Shown: positions 34,876 through 47,339, counted from the first letter of the stretch. The stretch is DNA of 64,000 nt from Portulaca oleracea (GCA_029582165.1 CM055876.1:27969317-28033316), one strand, 5' to 3'. Notes: a model not told the origin generated them from the letters alone. Program-made: numbers and translations.

Positions 34876-36836
34876 GTGCTCAAGGAAAAGTTAATGACCG
34901 CACTGGTGTTATCCTTTCCCAAGGAAGGAAGAGAATATGTGGTATATAGTGATGCGTCCCATCAAGGATTAGGATGTGTGCTGATGCAGGATGATAAGGT
35001 AATCGCATATGCATCACGGCAGTTAAAGCCTTACGAGAAAAATTACCCCACTCATGACCTAGAGCTTGCAGCAGTGGTGTTTGCCTTGAAGATTTGGAGG
35101 CATTACATATATGGAGTTCATACGACTATCTTTACGGATCATAAAAGTCTCAAATACGTATTCACTCAGAAGGAGTTGAATTTAAGGCAACGAAGATGGC
35201 TAGAACTTATCAAGGATTATGATTTAGATATCCAATATCATCCTGGCAAAGCAAATGTAGTGGCCGATGCCCTGAGTAGGAAGACTCGGCATGGGAAGTC
35301 GACCTGTCTAGAGGTTCACCCAAAGCTGCAACAGGAGCTATGGAAAGAAAACATTGAGCTAGTTAAGCAAGGAGAAGTGACAAGGAAGTTAGCCACCTTA
35401 TCTCTACAGCCATCTATTATTGAGGAAATCAAGACAGAACAGGTGAATGATCCTGAACTCAAGAGAATCATGGATAATCTTGTCATAAAAGGGATGCCGG
35501 GATTCCTAATTCAAGATGATGGAACCTTAAGATTTCAGAATAGGTTGTGTGTGCCTAACAGAGGAGATTTAAGGCTGAAGCTTATGGAAGAAAGCCACAA
35601 CTCATTATATTCTGTGCACCCTGGAGGTACCAAAATGTATAGGGATTTAAAGGAAAATTTCTGGTGGCCAAACATGAAAAAGGACATAGCCAATTATGTG
35701 AATAGGTGCCTAACCTGTCAAAGGATCAAGGCCGAACATCAACGACCATCAGGAGAACTCCGACCTTTGGAAATTCCCACGTGGAAATGGGAATCAATTT
35801 CTATGGATTTCATCATGGGTTTACCCCTCACCATGTCCAGGAAGAATGCCATCTGGGTGATTGTGGACCGTTTGACCAAGTCGGCACATTTTGTCCTTAT
35901 CCACGAAGGGTGGAAGGTAGATAAGCTAGCTGATATATACATTCAAGAGGTTGTCCGTTTGCACGGAATTCCAAGAGAAATAGTATCCGACCGGGATACC
36001 AGGTTCCAGTCGAGATTTTGGAGCGCGCTGCAGAAAGCTTTCGGTACACGACTCAATTTTAGTAGCTCATACCATCCGGAGAACGATGGTCAAACCGAAA
36101 GGGTTAATCAGATTGTAGAAGATATGTTGCGTGCTTGTATTCTGGATTTTCAAGGGAATTGGGATGAATTCCTCCCACTCGTAGAATTTTCATATAATAA
36201 TAGCTACCAGGCCACTATTAAAATGGCCCCGTTTGAAGCACTCTATGGCAGGAGATGTCGTACCCCATTATGCTGGGGAGAGTTAGATGAAGCGTTAGTC
36301 ATAGGTCCGGAACTAATCCAAGACACGACCGATAAGATCCGAGTCATCCAAAGAACATCAAGATCGCCAAAGTCGTGAAAAGAGTTATGCAGACGAGGCG
36401 AAAACCTCTCGAATTTCAAGTGGGTGATCAAGTTTTTCTTAAGATTTCTCCAACGAAAGGGGTTCGAAGATTTAACATCAAAGGGAAATTAAGCCCACGT
36501 TTTATTGGGCCATATCCGGTGATAGAAAAGATCAACCCGGTAGCATACCGAATAGAGTTACCTTCTAGTCTAGGAAGGATCCACGAAGTTTTTCACGTAT
36601 CGCAACTCCGAAAGTATGTGCCGGACCCGAAGCATGTTCTAGTGGAAGAGCCGCCGCTTTTGGCCGAAGATCTAACCTTCGAGCAGCAACCGATTCGAAT
36701 TTTGGATCGACGAATCAAGCAGCTACGCACGAAAGAAGTCCCATTGGTCAAAGTGCTGTGGGTAAATCAAGATACCTCGGAAGCCACTTGGGAAACCGAG
36801 GAAAACATGAAAGAACGATACCCTCATCTCTTTTGA
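34876..36836 (+). pseudogene. pol: gypsy B RNase H-integrase-chromodomain
   Basis: The same frame as upstream continues. RNase H shows [15 protein letters not shown] and [10 protein letters not shown]; integrase shows the zinc region ([11 protein letters not shown]...[11 protein letters not shown]), then catalytic residues in MDFIMGLP (Asp), [13 protein letters not shown] (Asp) and [13 protein letters not shown] (Glu), all kept, unlike A. Near 36330-36410 small indels and a TGA disturb the frame. It resumes with PLEFQVGDQVFLKISP, the GPY/F motif (RFIGPYPVI) and a chromodomain-like tail (PLVKVLWVNQDTSEATWE) ending YPHLF at 36836. The tail is thought in this clade to guide integration to heterochromatin. 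Confidence 0.92.
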
Positions 36837-36891
36837 GGTAACCAATCACGTTTTTAACCACCATCAAGTTTCGGGGACGAAACTTCTTTTT

Positions 36892-36903
36892 AGAGGGGGA
36901 GGA
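36892..36903 (+). other. polypurine tract of gypsy B
   Basis: AGAGGGGGAGGA directly before the 3' LTR start TGTAATAACGC. Confidence 0.85.
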
Positions 36904-39900
36904 TGTAATAACGCACCCCAAAATCATGTTTAATTATCTATAAATCACAATAATTATCCAAATCGCGTTATAAATTTTTTGCGTTTACCTTTATTTATTT
37001 ACTTATTTATTTATTGATATCGGTGTCAAGTCTCGTGCAGGAGATGGCTAAGGTGCCGAATTATCGGCTTAAAAGTTTACTTTACATATTCATTCAATGA
37101 GTTAAAGTATTTCAGGTTATACGATGTGTATTATAAATTTATTTACCGAGAAGCGGTTAATAATTATCCGCCTCGATTTCTATATATATATTTTACCGTC
37201 CCAATTTTAATTTATTTAGTTTCATTTCCTTTACATAATTTTAAAGAGGTAATTTTTCCACTTTATTATTCTTAATCCAAATTCCTTTGTATTTTATTTT
37301 TATGTTACCAAATTATTATCAATATATTTAATTTCCTACAAAAACCCAATACTTCAATTTATTAAAACAATTACAATATATTTATCCTATTGTTATCATC
37401 CTATTACTATTTAATTAAGGTTTATTTTAGTTATTATTAGCATTAGTTTTAAGTGGATGATAGATATATATGTGTTGTAAGAGGGGCCTTGTCATTTTAG
37501 ACCCTCATTTTTATTTCACCTAAACTCCAGCTTTTCCCCTCTTCCTCTCTTCCTCTTCGGCCGAGCAAAGGCGGCCGCCCACTGCTGGGTTTTTCCGCTC
37601 CGTGAGGTGCCCACCCGCTGGCCCAAGGTGGCCGCCACCACTCTTCCTCCCTCTTGTGTTTTTCTCCAATTTTATCTTCAAGGGTAACCTCTCAAAACCC
37701 CCAATTTCAATTTCTCTAAACCCTAATCTGAAAATCTATGTTTTACATATGTTTCTTTTGTAATTTCTATCTCTTTTACTCTCTTTTGTCTTAAATTCAA
37801 GTATATAATTGTATTGGTTAAGTTAGGGTTAAGTTTTGAGTACATGCATGTGTGTTTCTAAGTGTTTATGAGGTTTTGTGGATGAATTCATGGTGGATGA
37901 TGATTATATGTTAATGCATGTAAAATTCTTGAGAGACTCTTAGTATGTAAGGGCTGTGTTTATGTTTTGAGATTATGAATTAAGTGTTATTATGTTTAAT
38001 TTGGGTGAATTAGTGAGTGCAAGAGTTCAAGAACAAGTCCTTTATGTTGAGTTTATGTTTAATCCATGGTTGCATGTGGTTTTTAAGGTCCTTGATGAGT
38101 AAATTTTCAAGGTTTATATTCTGGAAATATAGTGGATTGAAGTTAGGAGAGGTTTGGTTATGTTTAATATGGTTAAGAGTGGGAAAAACTCAATTAAAAA
38201 CTGAGATGTTGGTGTTTAAAGCCTCTGTTTCGATTCTGGAAATTTACAGTAGCATAAAAGTGAGATTTTTGCCCAAATTTCTACTCCATTTGATAGTTTA
38301 AGGTGTTAGCAAACCATAGACTTTGGAATTTCGGGTTTCCGACTGGTATAGCCCGAGTTACGACCAAAACCGTGAAGGTACAATTTTATATACAAATTCT
38401 GAGTCACTGTATTGAGGGCTGTTTTTCGTGCCTTTGGAGATCTCTTTAGTTTTTATGGTAAACATGAAAGTTTTAGGCCACGTTGCAAGCTTTCCAGAAA
38501 GGTATGATTCGTAGTCATCCGATGTCGGAGTTTGAGTTACGAGCCCGGGAAGTAGGGCTGTCCAGAACAACGTTTCTGCCCAATTTAGCTTGTGTAAATT
38601 AATATCTTTTGGGCCTCAAATCAACCCAATAAGGGGTTCTAAGCGTAAGTGTGCCATGGTTATAAGTTGTCATTTTGGTGTTATGTATTTAAGGCTAAGA
38701 GTACCATTTTGGTGTCTTAAGTGAGTCTTAAGGATAGCTTCCAAAAGCTAGTAAGTTTGACAAAATACTTTTTTTCCCCATCTTTCTTTAACATAATGTT
38801 CAATGTCTTTGGTCTAGCTAAGAATTTTTCTTCTAGCTTGATAGCCTCCAAGTCCTAAATCAATCCAACCTTTGGTACTTAAGTCATCGAGCCAAGCTTG
38901 TTCTTGTCACATTCGGATGTGTACCTCTTACTCCATTTCGCTATTCATTTGCTATCACATCATCAAACCATGGGTGGATCCATCATTCTCATTCTAGCTT
39001 TCAAGTTATGATTACCCCAATCATCATCGATTCCAGCTTATTTTCTTGGATTCAAGCCCTTTTTATTCGAATCATCTTCTACGTCATTATTCTCATGTTT
39101 TTCCGACCCGGAAATTCTAAGGTTTTATATGCACAGCTTCTGTCCGGGCCCATTTTGGAGCCCTTCCATTCGTTTTTAGCCTCTGGTGCTGTTAACAAAG
39201 TTGTAGATTATGTTTTTCCCTATTCCGGGATGTACTCTTTCACTTCGTTTCGATTTTCCTAACTCGAGTTATGCTATAAACTCTATTTTCTAGACAACCT
39301 GAAATTTTATTCCTAAAGTTATTTCATTGATATTACTAAGTTTCTAAACTTGTGAATCTAATTTAGAACCTTATTCGGTTCTTCATTTCTATTTATTTTT
39401 ATTTTAGTTGACAAGTTTCGAAAGCCATCTCCAAGCCGAGACGCGCCGCCAAGGTCTTTAGCGTCCCAAGGTACGCGAATTGTCCAGCTTTTACAATCTA
39501 AGTTATAGTCATGATTCATTCAATTTATGTCATGTCAAGTTTTATGGTTTACAATGTCTTTATATTTAACAGTGGACCCACACTCTATGTTTATATTTAC
39601 TTTCATGTGTTTAGCACTCCTGATCAGAGTGCCTTGACCTGGCCAGTGTCGACTGCTTGGCAGTCACCCATTCCAAGTTTTGATCAACTTGGGCATACGC
39701 GTGTGTGAGGTGCTTGCACCGATCGTAAGAGTTCCACCTACTTTCTACTCTCTTTTGTTCATGTTTATGCATATATTCATGATCATGTCATTCAAGTCCT
39801 GTTTTAATCCCCTTCCCTTGTTTTTAAAATGAATTTAAATGCCGGCACCAAAACCGTTTTTCAAACGGTTTACGTGCTGGAGGTTTACGTACTGAGTGTT

Positions 39901-40299
39901 TTCCCACTCATCTTTTTGCAATGTTTTAATGTTTTGTTTTAGGAGGTTCGAGCTCCCAGGGCAAGGACAAGTCGGTTCCAAAGTAATTCAAGGCTCTTGA
40001 GGTAGTTCTCTAAGGAATTCATCGGTCAGCAAGGGCAAGCAGGATTTTGGAAGTTGTTTTAGTACTTAAGCTATGTTTAAGTTTATATATTTTATCCAAG
40101 GGTTGTATAAGTTTTATATGTGAAGGTTCTTAAGTTAGTAAGTTACCTTGTGGTTTTGGAAGTTTCTTTGGTGTTGTTGCCTTGTCTCTTTTGGGAGACG
40201 GCGGTGACACTTCAACCTAAAAAGTGTTCCGCTGCGCTAATCGTGGGCTTAGCTTCTCTAAGTAGAGTTTAACCCTGTGATTAAGGTTGGGGTGTTACA
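36904..40299 (+). repeat. 3' LTR of gypsy B (full length, 3396 bp)
   Basis: TGTAATAACGCACCCC...GGGGTGTTACA. From 37793 on it matches the 5' LTR at about 99%. An (8-bp) indel near 38013 and about 20 base changes separate them. It is followed at 40300 by ATCACACCCTGTGAT of the copia element 2 LTR. Confidence 0.92.
39651..39910 (+). other. hairpin set in 3' LTR of B
   Basis: Same four stem-loops as at 29573-29832, with unchanged stems. Confidence 0.6.
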
Positions 40300-40531
40300 A
40301 TCACACCCTGTGATAGTGATCAGGTTATACTCCTCCTTTCTCATAGTGGATTATTTTCTGGCTGTCGCCGTCCGTGGGTTTTTCTCCGAGTTCTTCGGTT
40401 TCCCACGTAATTCTGATGTTTGATTTTATCGCTTATTTTTCGTTCCTAAATTTTGTCGTAATATCCGTCATCTCGTTTTCGATTCTACTATTTGCTTCCG
40501 CTGTTACCTTGCTACCCACTTTTCTCTAACA
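40300..40531 (+). repeat. surviving end of the 3' LTR of copia element 2
   Basis: Aligns with 13463-13685 (ATCACACCCTGTGATAG...TCTCTAACA) and is followed by the TSD ATTCA. It identifies the far border of the nested insertion. Confidence 0.9.
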
Positions 40532-40536
40532 ATTCA

Positions 40537-40749
40537 CACTATATTAAACAAAATCATTAACAAGTAGAAATGACACTTGCTTTGATATTTGTGCATGTTG
40601 TGTTGTGATTTTTTTTTTTTTATTTTTTCTTTCCTTTTTCCTGTTTTTCCTTTTCCTTTTCCTTTTTTGTGTTTTTTAATTTTTCCTTTTTCCTATTTTT
40701 CCTTTTTTTTTGTTTATTTCTAATTATAATTTTGCTAATTTTTAGTAAG
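40537..40749. other. AT-rich flank with a pyrimidine-rich tract
   Basis: Pre-insertion flank of copia element 2. T/C-rich simple sequence (about 40610-40710). No gene seen. Confidence 0.5.
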
Positions 40750-40963
40750 TACTACCACCGTTTTTATTTATCTGTCGCTTAGGAAATTGTGTTAAAAACT
40801 TTGACCGTTAATATCTCAATTTGTATAATGATTCATCATACAAAATTGATATTGTTAGATTCATTATAAAAAATGCTATTAAAAAAGTATAATATTATTT
40901 TTTATAAAACAGAACGGAGGTAAAACCCCTAAATGATAAATAAAAAAAAGAATAGAAGGAGTA
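40750..40963. mobile_element. Stowaway-like MITE (degenerate)
   Basis: Left end TACTACCACCGTTTTTATT and right end (reversed TACTCCTTCTATTC) resemble the CTCCCTCCGT-type Stowaway (Tc1/mariner) TIR with a TA target. Size about 214 bp. Low identity between the arms. Confidence 0.45.
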
Positions 40964-41689
40964 ATTATTTTTTATAAAAAATAAATGAGGTAAAAACCCT
41001 TTTCATTCATTCAGACGTTATTTTTTAGTCAGGTTAGGTTAGGTTAGGAAAGGAAAGGAAATGAAAGGAAACAATAGAATAAGAAAGGATATGATTAGTT
41101 TGAATTAAGTTAGTTGTCGGGTGAAAATATTTTATTAACTTTTACAAGCTTATTATTTATATAATGGGAAAGTATTGTAATTTACTAATTTCATTATACT
41201 CCCTCCTTCAATTCTTATTTATTCACTCAACTAACTTTTTTTTTTTGTTCCTTATTATTTATCACATTTTCATTTTCAATCATTGATGGTATTTTATCAT
41301 TTAATTTATTTCTACCTAATTTTTTTTATATTGATTTCTTCATTTTTTTTCAAAATGATAGATAAAAAATATTGAGAAAATTATTGATAAATATAATTTC
41401 AAAAATACAAAATAAATGCTCCGTCCATTGGACGGGCAATTTAGCTAGTATTAAATACAAAGTCTAACGTACGAAAGACATCAAAACAACCAAGTAAGGA
41501 TAAGTTGATGCTCCTTTGCCAAACAAAAAAAAGGGATAAGTGGATGTGCAGCAATAATTCTCCACATTCAAGGGGATGTAAAAGGTGCATGAACCTTTAC
41601 CTTTTACCACGTGACAGGATCACGTGGAGATAAATTCAGTAATGTAGATGTTCTTGAGCTGGTGAGTTTCTTTTAAATATTATAATTGA
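40964..41689. other. AT-rich DNA with a Stowaway-type end
   Basis: A TACTCCCTCCTTCAATTC sequence near 41198 looks like a lone Stowaway end. Short GGTTAG/GGAAA repeats occur near 41030-41070. No gene is supported. Confidence 0.4.
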
Positions 41690-41973
41690 TACTTCCTCTT
41701 TTTCATAATATCTGTTATTTTAACTAATTTTTTTTTCATAATATTTGCCACTTTATATTTTCAATAATACATTAATTACTAATTTATCAAATTAACATTA
41801 TTAATTACATCTTTTTCTTCAACTTTTCTTTTTTATTCCCCTTTTTCTTTTTTTATTCACCATTTTATTCAATTTTTCTACATTTCCAATGTGCTAAATT
41901 AATACATATAGGAAGTTTTCTTGATCTTCTAAATTGTGTCCAAAGTGACACATAAATTGGGAAAGAGGGAATA
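41690..41973. mobile_element. Stowaway-like MITE
   Basis: Left end TACTTCCTCTTTTTCATAAT; right end reads TATTCCCTCTTTCCCAATTT when reversed. The 284-bp AT-rich body encodes nothing. TA at both ends fits a Tc1/mariner target duplication. Confidence 0.6.
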
Positions 41974-42236
41974 TTATTTTAATGTGAGAACAAAATGATA
42001 AATTCATTATGACAAATAGGTTATCTAATTGAAAATATTCATCATGTCATTAATTAAATTAATTATATTTAAGGAGATAAAATTTCAATTGATTTGATTG
42101 TTATGATATTTTAAGATTATAATAATTAATTTAGAAAAAGGAGATTACATGAATTTGGATGATATACTATGTATTTATGATGTACTATTTTGTTAATAAT
42201 AAACTTGACAATATTTCTTCTAATATGATAGGAATT

Positions 42237-42795
42237 GATATGATGATAAGATTTCTTGAATATTATGATTTGACTTCTCTTGATTATATTTGCACAGTAA
42301 AGACACAAGCAAATCAAAGTGTATCATACATGATCAAGAATTGTCTCATATTGTGATTGTCTCTATAATCCTTGTTCAACCAAAGTTACGTATAAATAGG
42401 TAGAACTTCAACATGATCAAGAAGACAAGATACACAAGACACAAACATACTTCTCACTTGAGCATTATTAATTTTTGCTACTGTTGAGTGTAAGATCACA
42501 AAGAGTTGTATCAAATTTCTCTTCTTTGATTGAGCCTATAGTATTAGGGTGAGGACTAGGAGTTGAGAGGTTGACTCCTCCCATACTTGATTGAGAGGTA
42601 AAATTAAGTGGTGAGATCAATCTTGAGAGTAGAGAATGCTATAAGATTGTCTACGATCCATCCTAATAAGAGCTCGAGGTTCAATCATAAAGTTAGAGAA
42701 CTCTAGGCGCTCAAAGGAACATCATTAACAACCACCGTGTTTTGTCTTCTTTTATTTTCCGCATTTTATTTAACTTGCCTAATTAAACTTTCAAT
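42237..42795 (+). mobile_element. LTR-like sequence, borders uncertain
   Basis: A TATA box (TATAAATAGG near 42393) is followed by a typical copia leader-like text ('CACAAGACACAAACATAC', later 'AACCACCGTGTTTTGTC' and 'TTTCCGCATTTTATTT'). TG start and CA end candidates exist, but no convincing TSD was found. Confidence 0.35.
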
Positions 42796-42805
42796 AAATT
42801 TTTAA

Positions 42806-43209
42806 AGAATCGTTTGGTTGGAAATATTTTTGGGGGAAATTTGCCAATTTTTTTTAAAAGTTAGATCATTTCTTTTTTAGTATTTGGTTACAAAGTGAGT
42901 ATGAGAGTTTTTGATTGGGGTTCAGAATTTTTCTATAATTCATGGGAAAAACCTTTTCATGGGGAAGTTGGCAAAATTTTTCCTCCATGGGAAGGTGAAA
43001 CTTTTTATAATATATAGTTTCCCAAAATACCTCTAAAAAATATTTTATAAATTTAATAAATAAGAGTAATTTCTATATTTAAATATAACTTTCCACCATA
43101 TCATATTTTCAAATGTAAACAAAAAATGAAATATATTCTTTCTCATGAATAACTTTCCCGTAAAATATGTCCTAGGAAATATTCTCCTGGGAAAGAACCA
43201 AACACACCA
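42806..43209. mobile_element. MITE-like element with TTTGGTT ends, possible TAA TSD
   Basis: The left end AGAATCGTTTGGTTGG and reversed right end TGGTGTGTTTGGTTC are similar. TAA lies on both sides (42803-42805 and 43210-43212), as for Harbinger elements. Interior GGGAAA/TTTCCC motifs are inverted about the centre. Confidence 0.45.
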
Positions 43210-43424
43210 TAAGTTGTTTACTTTTCAAAAAAGTGATGTCTGTTGTAATTTTCGACATTAATATTAATTATTAATTATAAGAAGTATGAAATAAATTGAT
43301 TATGCTAATAATTAAAAATGAGATTGACGCCTTAATAAAATGAATCTCATATGTTATATACAATTTGGATGTTTTTTTGCCAATTAGAAAGTTAGGATAA
43401 AAATATAAATGTACATAATTTATA

Positions 43425-43809
43425 GGGTTTTTGGCTCAAAATAACCTGAAGTCAGAGGTAAATGATTGAAAATAATCTAAACTGACTTTTTAGTTGAGAA
43501 TGTGCCAAACTTTTAACTTACTTACTCTAACTAAACCAGAATTAAATTCCGACGTCGCAAAGCTAGCTTGGCACCCTTGAAAAGTTTGAACCTGGCTGAA
43601 AATAATATAAACTGACTAAACAAGATATTAACCTAGTACATCTTTGAATATTTTAATAGTACCAAGTTAACTTTACGACGTAGGAATTCAATTATGGTTT
43701 AGTCATATTAAATAGGTTAAAAGTTTAGCACATTCTCAATCAAAAAGTCAGTTTAAATTATTTTAAGTCATTCACATCTAATTTCGGATTATTTTGAGTC
43801 AAAATCCCC
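43425..43809. mobile_element. long-TIR MITE with 8-bp TSD AATTTATA
   Basis: 385 bp folding almost entirely on itself. The arms are about 150 bp; the left arm begins GGGTTTTTGGCTCAAAATAA and the right arm reversed begins GGGGATTTTGACTCAAAATA. Perfect AATTTATA direct repeats border it (43417-43424 and 43810-43817). Eight-base TSDs suggest hAT, though Mutator-like is possible. Confidence 0.8.
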
Positions 43810-43817
43810 AATTTATA

Positions 43818-46030
43818 TGTTGTATTATGTTTATATATATAACTCAATCATATCATTTTCGCTCAATTTATTATATCGATGTACAGATAAAAGCAAGATA
43901 CTTAAAAAATTGTTTTGTCCCAAAATTCATACTGCTTTTCATTATTTATTTTTAATAGGTCGGTAAACCAGGTATTTTATTACTAGTTGCATGAATTAAG
44001 TATGCTCCATTTAGGTCCCCTTTTTTTATGCGATGGGATCGTTTGCGGTTCTACACCATACCGCAAATTTCCATTTTCTACCACAACTCACCATAACTTT
44101 TTATGTCCATTTTTATAAAAAGTGAAAACTTTTCAAATAAAAAAAATCAAAACTTTCACTTTATTTCCATCTACCATTATTTTCAAATTAAAACATACCG
44201 ACCCAAATTCCATTATTTCCACCATAAATTTCCTCATTCTACCACACCACAACGGCACTATTAAAAAAAAGGGGCAGCTGTTATAAGGGGATTAAAAAAA
44301 TTGATCAATTTGTTATATGATCAATGTCTAATCATCATGAAGATTTACTTTGTACCTTAACGTTTGTTGCTATTATTCAAACCACATAATGATCTAAAAT
44401 ATAATAAAATTAACATATATTTTATATTTTATATTGATATAATATTTTCAAATATATATTATATTAAAAATAAAAAATTAAGGTAGTACATTAAAAATCA
44501 TAATAAATTAAAAGTGACAAATGATAAATCATTAATAAGAATGGAGGAAATATTAAAGTTAACTTTATATATAATCCAAAGCTCAAAGAAGGCAACGTAA
44601 AGTTTGTCATGTAATGACAAAATATATTCACTCTCAAAAAAAAAGATGACAAAATATATTCATTTGTTCGGGGACAATTTAGTTAGTTGAGAAAATATTG
44701 TGTCGTGCATGATGCATGGTAGCGAATTTGAACGACGATTGCCACACCTCGAGGACATTCAACTTGACTACATAAAAAATATTATTAAAATTATATTATT
44801 ATATATTAAAATAAAATAAATAAATGGTTGAATTTTATAATTATAATATTATTTATAAATTGTGTAAAGTTATGTTTTTATCAATTATTTTTTATATTTT
44901 TAAAAAATGCCTGAAATAAATCTAATGAATGAAATTGATTCAATTAATGTATAATTTATTTTTATTGACATAGTGAATCTAGCCAAAACTTTTTATAATT
45001 AATAATATTTATTATTAAAAAATCGATGTAGAAAATCATTAAAAATATTAATTTAAAGACGGGCAAAATATTTAAAAAGCATCTCACAAAAAGACTCCTA
45101 TAATTTCCAAAACAAAAAAGAAAACTAATAAGCACTATAGTGATCAATAGTGATATATTTCCACAATCCTCATGGATAATTATAGTAGTAGAATAGTACA
45201 CAACTATAAGCAATATTTTATTAAATTACATTACACAGTACGTAGCAGCTAAACAACTATAAAAGGAGAATAAAATAAGAGGTATAAAACCGTCAAGATT
45301 GAAGTTTCAAGTTTCAACCCAAATGACTATAGACTTTTCTTTGGATTGTGGCATTTATTTTTAGTAGATTCTAGAAACTTTTGACCAAAAGATTTAGTCG
45401 TAGCTAACTTGGATTAGTATTAGATAAACTAATTAATGATATTAGTTGTTTAACACTGAGCAATCTGTGGAAAGGTTGAATGTAAGAGAAGGACCAAAAA
45501 AAAAAATAAAAGGAATAGATTAGTTGAAACCTTTTCCCACATCCAGCCACTCTTTATGCAACGTATAATATTGCAGTCATCGTTGCATGGTATTTGGCCC
45601 ACAATATAATAGTACGTAATCTTCCAATTAGGCACTAATCGAGTATTAATTATTGTCAATGATCGATGACCACGTATATTAAGAATTGATCAATAAGTTG
45701 ATTTTAGAGGTTTACATAGAAAGGTACATCTGAATCCAAACAATATCCGTACAAGATCATATATGGAATTTTTATTCATATTTTGATCTCGACTCTGCAG
45801 GCTTTCTATACGACTATACGAGATTGAGTTGTTGGCCTCTTTTCAGAGGGGATTACATTGTCCACCGTGGTTTATTTACCTAGGTATATTATACATATTG
45901 AAATTTATCAATTTTTTATGTGATGAATTTTTATAAAAATTTGATGATTTTAAAAAATATTGATAAATTTTGTAACAATATTGTATATTTGTGACGATTT
46001 TGATAATTAATATTAATATTGTAAAAACAA
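43818..46030. other. AT-rich intergenic DNA
   Basis: No gene seen. A possible small fold-back with CCCCTTTTTTT/AAAAAAAGGGG ends lies at about 44013-44278, and a Stowaway-like right end (GAATGGAGGAAATA) near 44541. Small open frames here (for example 45213-44962 and 45659-45450 on the minus strand) have no recognisable content. Confidence 0.4.
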
Positions 46031-46119
46031 ATTCACGTTAAACCCTTGTGTCAATCTTTATTTGTTGCTTTGACCTTAATTATTGTTTGTGCTACTAACA
46101 CCGTTCTAAGATCCTAACA
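46031..46119 (+). mobile_element. LTR tail of the solo-LTR copia family
   Basis: The last ~89 bp (ATTCACGTTAA...GCTACTAACACCG...CTAAGATCCTAACA) align with the end of the solo LTR at 1222-1311. The rest of the LTR is not recognisable upstream. Confidence 0.6.
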
Positions 46120-46475
46120 ATGTGCCCAATAGAAAATCAGATACGATAATAAAATTTTCATTTATATTTTAAGATTGACCAGTTTGATTGACAATGCAGG
46201 CACATTATGTTTATTAACTAAGTTGTTCGAACATGATTCAGATCCAAATTTAAACTAATTCAAATCATCTAATTAATACATAATAAATTACTAGGAAAAA
46301 GTAGGTATCAAACATGAATTTCTCCCTGAAAATGACCAAAATTCAAATTCTTGAACACCCAAATGATAAGTTAAAAGGAATAAATTCTAAGTATTGTTTT
46401 TTGATCGAAAAATTAGAGTACTTACATATTATAAACCATAATTTGGGGCTAGCTATGTTGATTGATTATAAATCA

Positions 46476-46695
46476 TACTACCTCCACCCTAAATGAGTGT
46501 TAATTTGATTAAGTTTTGATCGTTAATTACTCACAGATTATAGTGAGTTACAATATACAATTACCGCCGTTAGAAAGATGTTGTACTAAAAATTACAATG
46601 GTATTAATTTTATAATGTAACTCATTATAATTTGTAAGTGATCAATAGTCAAAACTTAGTCAAATTGACACTTATTTGGCGCGAAAGGTGTACTA
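46476..46695. mobile_element. Stowaway-like MITE, 220 bp
   Basis: The arms are clear inverted repeats. Left is TACTACCTCCACCCTAAATG...GTTAATTTGATTAAGTTTTG; right reversed is TAGTACACC...AAATAAGTGTCAATTTGACTAAGTTTTG. TA at each end fits Tc1/mariner. No coding capacity. Confidence 0.75.
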
Positions 46696-46744
46696 GCGAA
46701 GAACTTGTTAATGAATAAATTGTTGTTAAATTTGGGGGTACAAT

Positions 46745-46771
46745 AACAACAACAACAACAACAACAACAAA
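46745..46771 (+). repeat. (AAC)n microsatellite
   Basis: About nine uninterrupted AAC/CAA trinucleotides. Confidence 0.9.
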
Positions 46772-47339
46772 AATTCTAGGAAAAACAAGCTTGGGTATGT
46801 ATTGCGAGATTTAGATATAGGCAGTGTTCCTCCATGAATTGAAGTTACTAAAGATGCTGATTCCCATAGACCGAAAAAGAGTTTCGAAAAATCACTTCGA
46901 AAACCAATTTAGAAGCTAACAAAAACTCAGTTAGTGGTGCATGGCGCGGTGTGAGATAAGTTGCTTGAGTTATATATGATGATCGATGCATGATTGCCCG
47001 GATGAAAATCATGAACAAAACACAAAATAACACTTGAACACTCCAAGGAGATGATTTCCCAACAAAAATTCCACCACTAGCTGGCAATAATCAACCTGGT
47101 GCACTCACAAACAACAAACATAAAGCTCAAGGAAATAGATATGGAATTGGATAAAGGGAGACCCACCATCAAGAACTAGCAAAAGCACCAAGCCTAGATA
47201 AAGGAAATGTACCACTAGATTCTAATTAATGGTAATGACTTGCATACAACACTATCATAACATATCAATTATGGATTATAGGGAGAAGGAAAAACTTGAA
47301 AAATTAACCCGGAATTACATAGGACACGAGACATGGGGT
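46772..47339. other. unassigned intergenic DNA
   Basis: A minus-strand frame of 79 codons (47087-46848) has no recognisable domain. No other signal. Confidence 0.35.

Larger units (their letters stand above)
27708..40299 (+). mobile_element. Ty3/gypsy chromovirus element B (Tekay/Del-like), 5' LTR truncated
   Basis: Related to A in architecture and protein but clearly a different family by LTR sequence. It has a 5'-truncated LTR (2.5 kb), a PBS, an extra ORF, gag-pol, a polypurine tract and a full 3' LTR (3396 bp). The two LTRs differ by only about 20 substitutions in 2.5 kb by eye (about 0.8%), making it the youngest layer of the nest. After its 3' LTR the sequence returns to the copia element 2 LTR, so B inserted directly into that LTR. 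Confidence 0.9.
13119..40531 (+). mobile_element. Ty1/copia element 2 (Tork/Tnt1-like), the host of two nested gypsy elements
   Basis: The 5' LTR begins TGTTAGG at 13119 and the 3' LTR ends TCTCTAACA at 40531. Identical ATTCA pentamers border both ends (13114-13118 and 40532-40536), showing these are the two ends of one insertion. Gag, protease and integrase are present from 13703 to 16222, then gypsy DNA takes over. Only the last 232 bp of the 3' LTR remain (40300-40531). The RT/RNase H part and the first ~340 bp of the 3' LTR are missing. The gag type places it near the Tork/Tnt1 lineage. Confidence 0.88.

Noticed and set aside
25206..36836. An env-like gene 3' of pol in gypsy A or B
   Set aside because: The chromodomain-like tail ends within 70 bp of the polypurine tract in both elements, leaving no room for another gene.
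27704..40299. Gypsy B inserted into the 3' LTR of gypsy A
   Set aside because: After the B 3' LTR the sequence is copia LTR, not the rest of LTR A, and B's 5' LTR lacks its start, so a simple nested insertion does not fit.
41029..41060. GGTTAG repeats that might be interstitial telomere sequence
   Set aside because: The plant telomere unit is TTTAGGG; only about three GGTTAG units occur and they grade into GGAAA repeats.
46848..47087. 79-codon minus-strand frame
   Set aside because: No recognisable motif and no conserved relative in the window.
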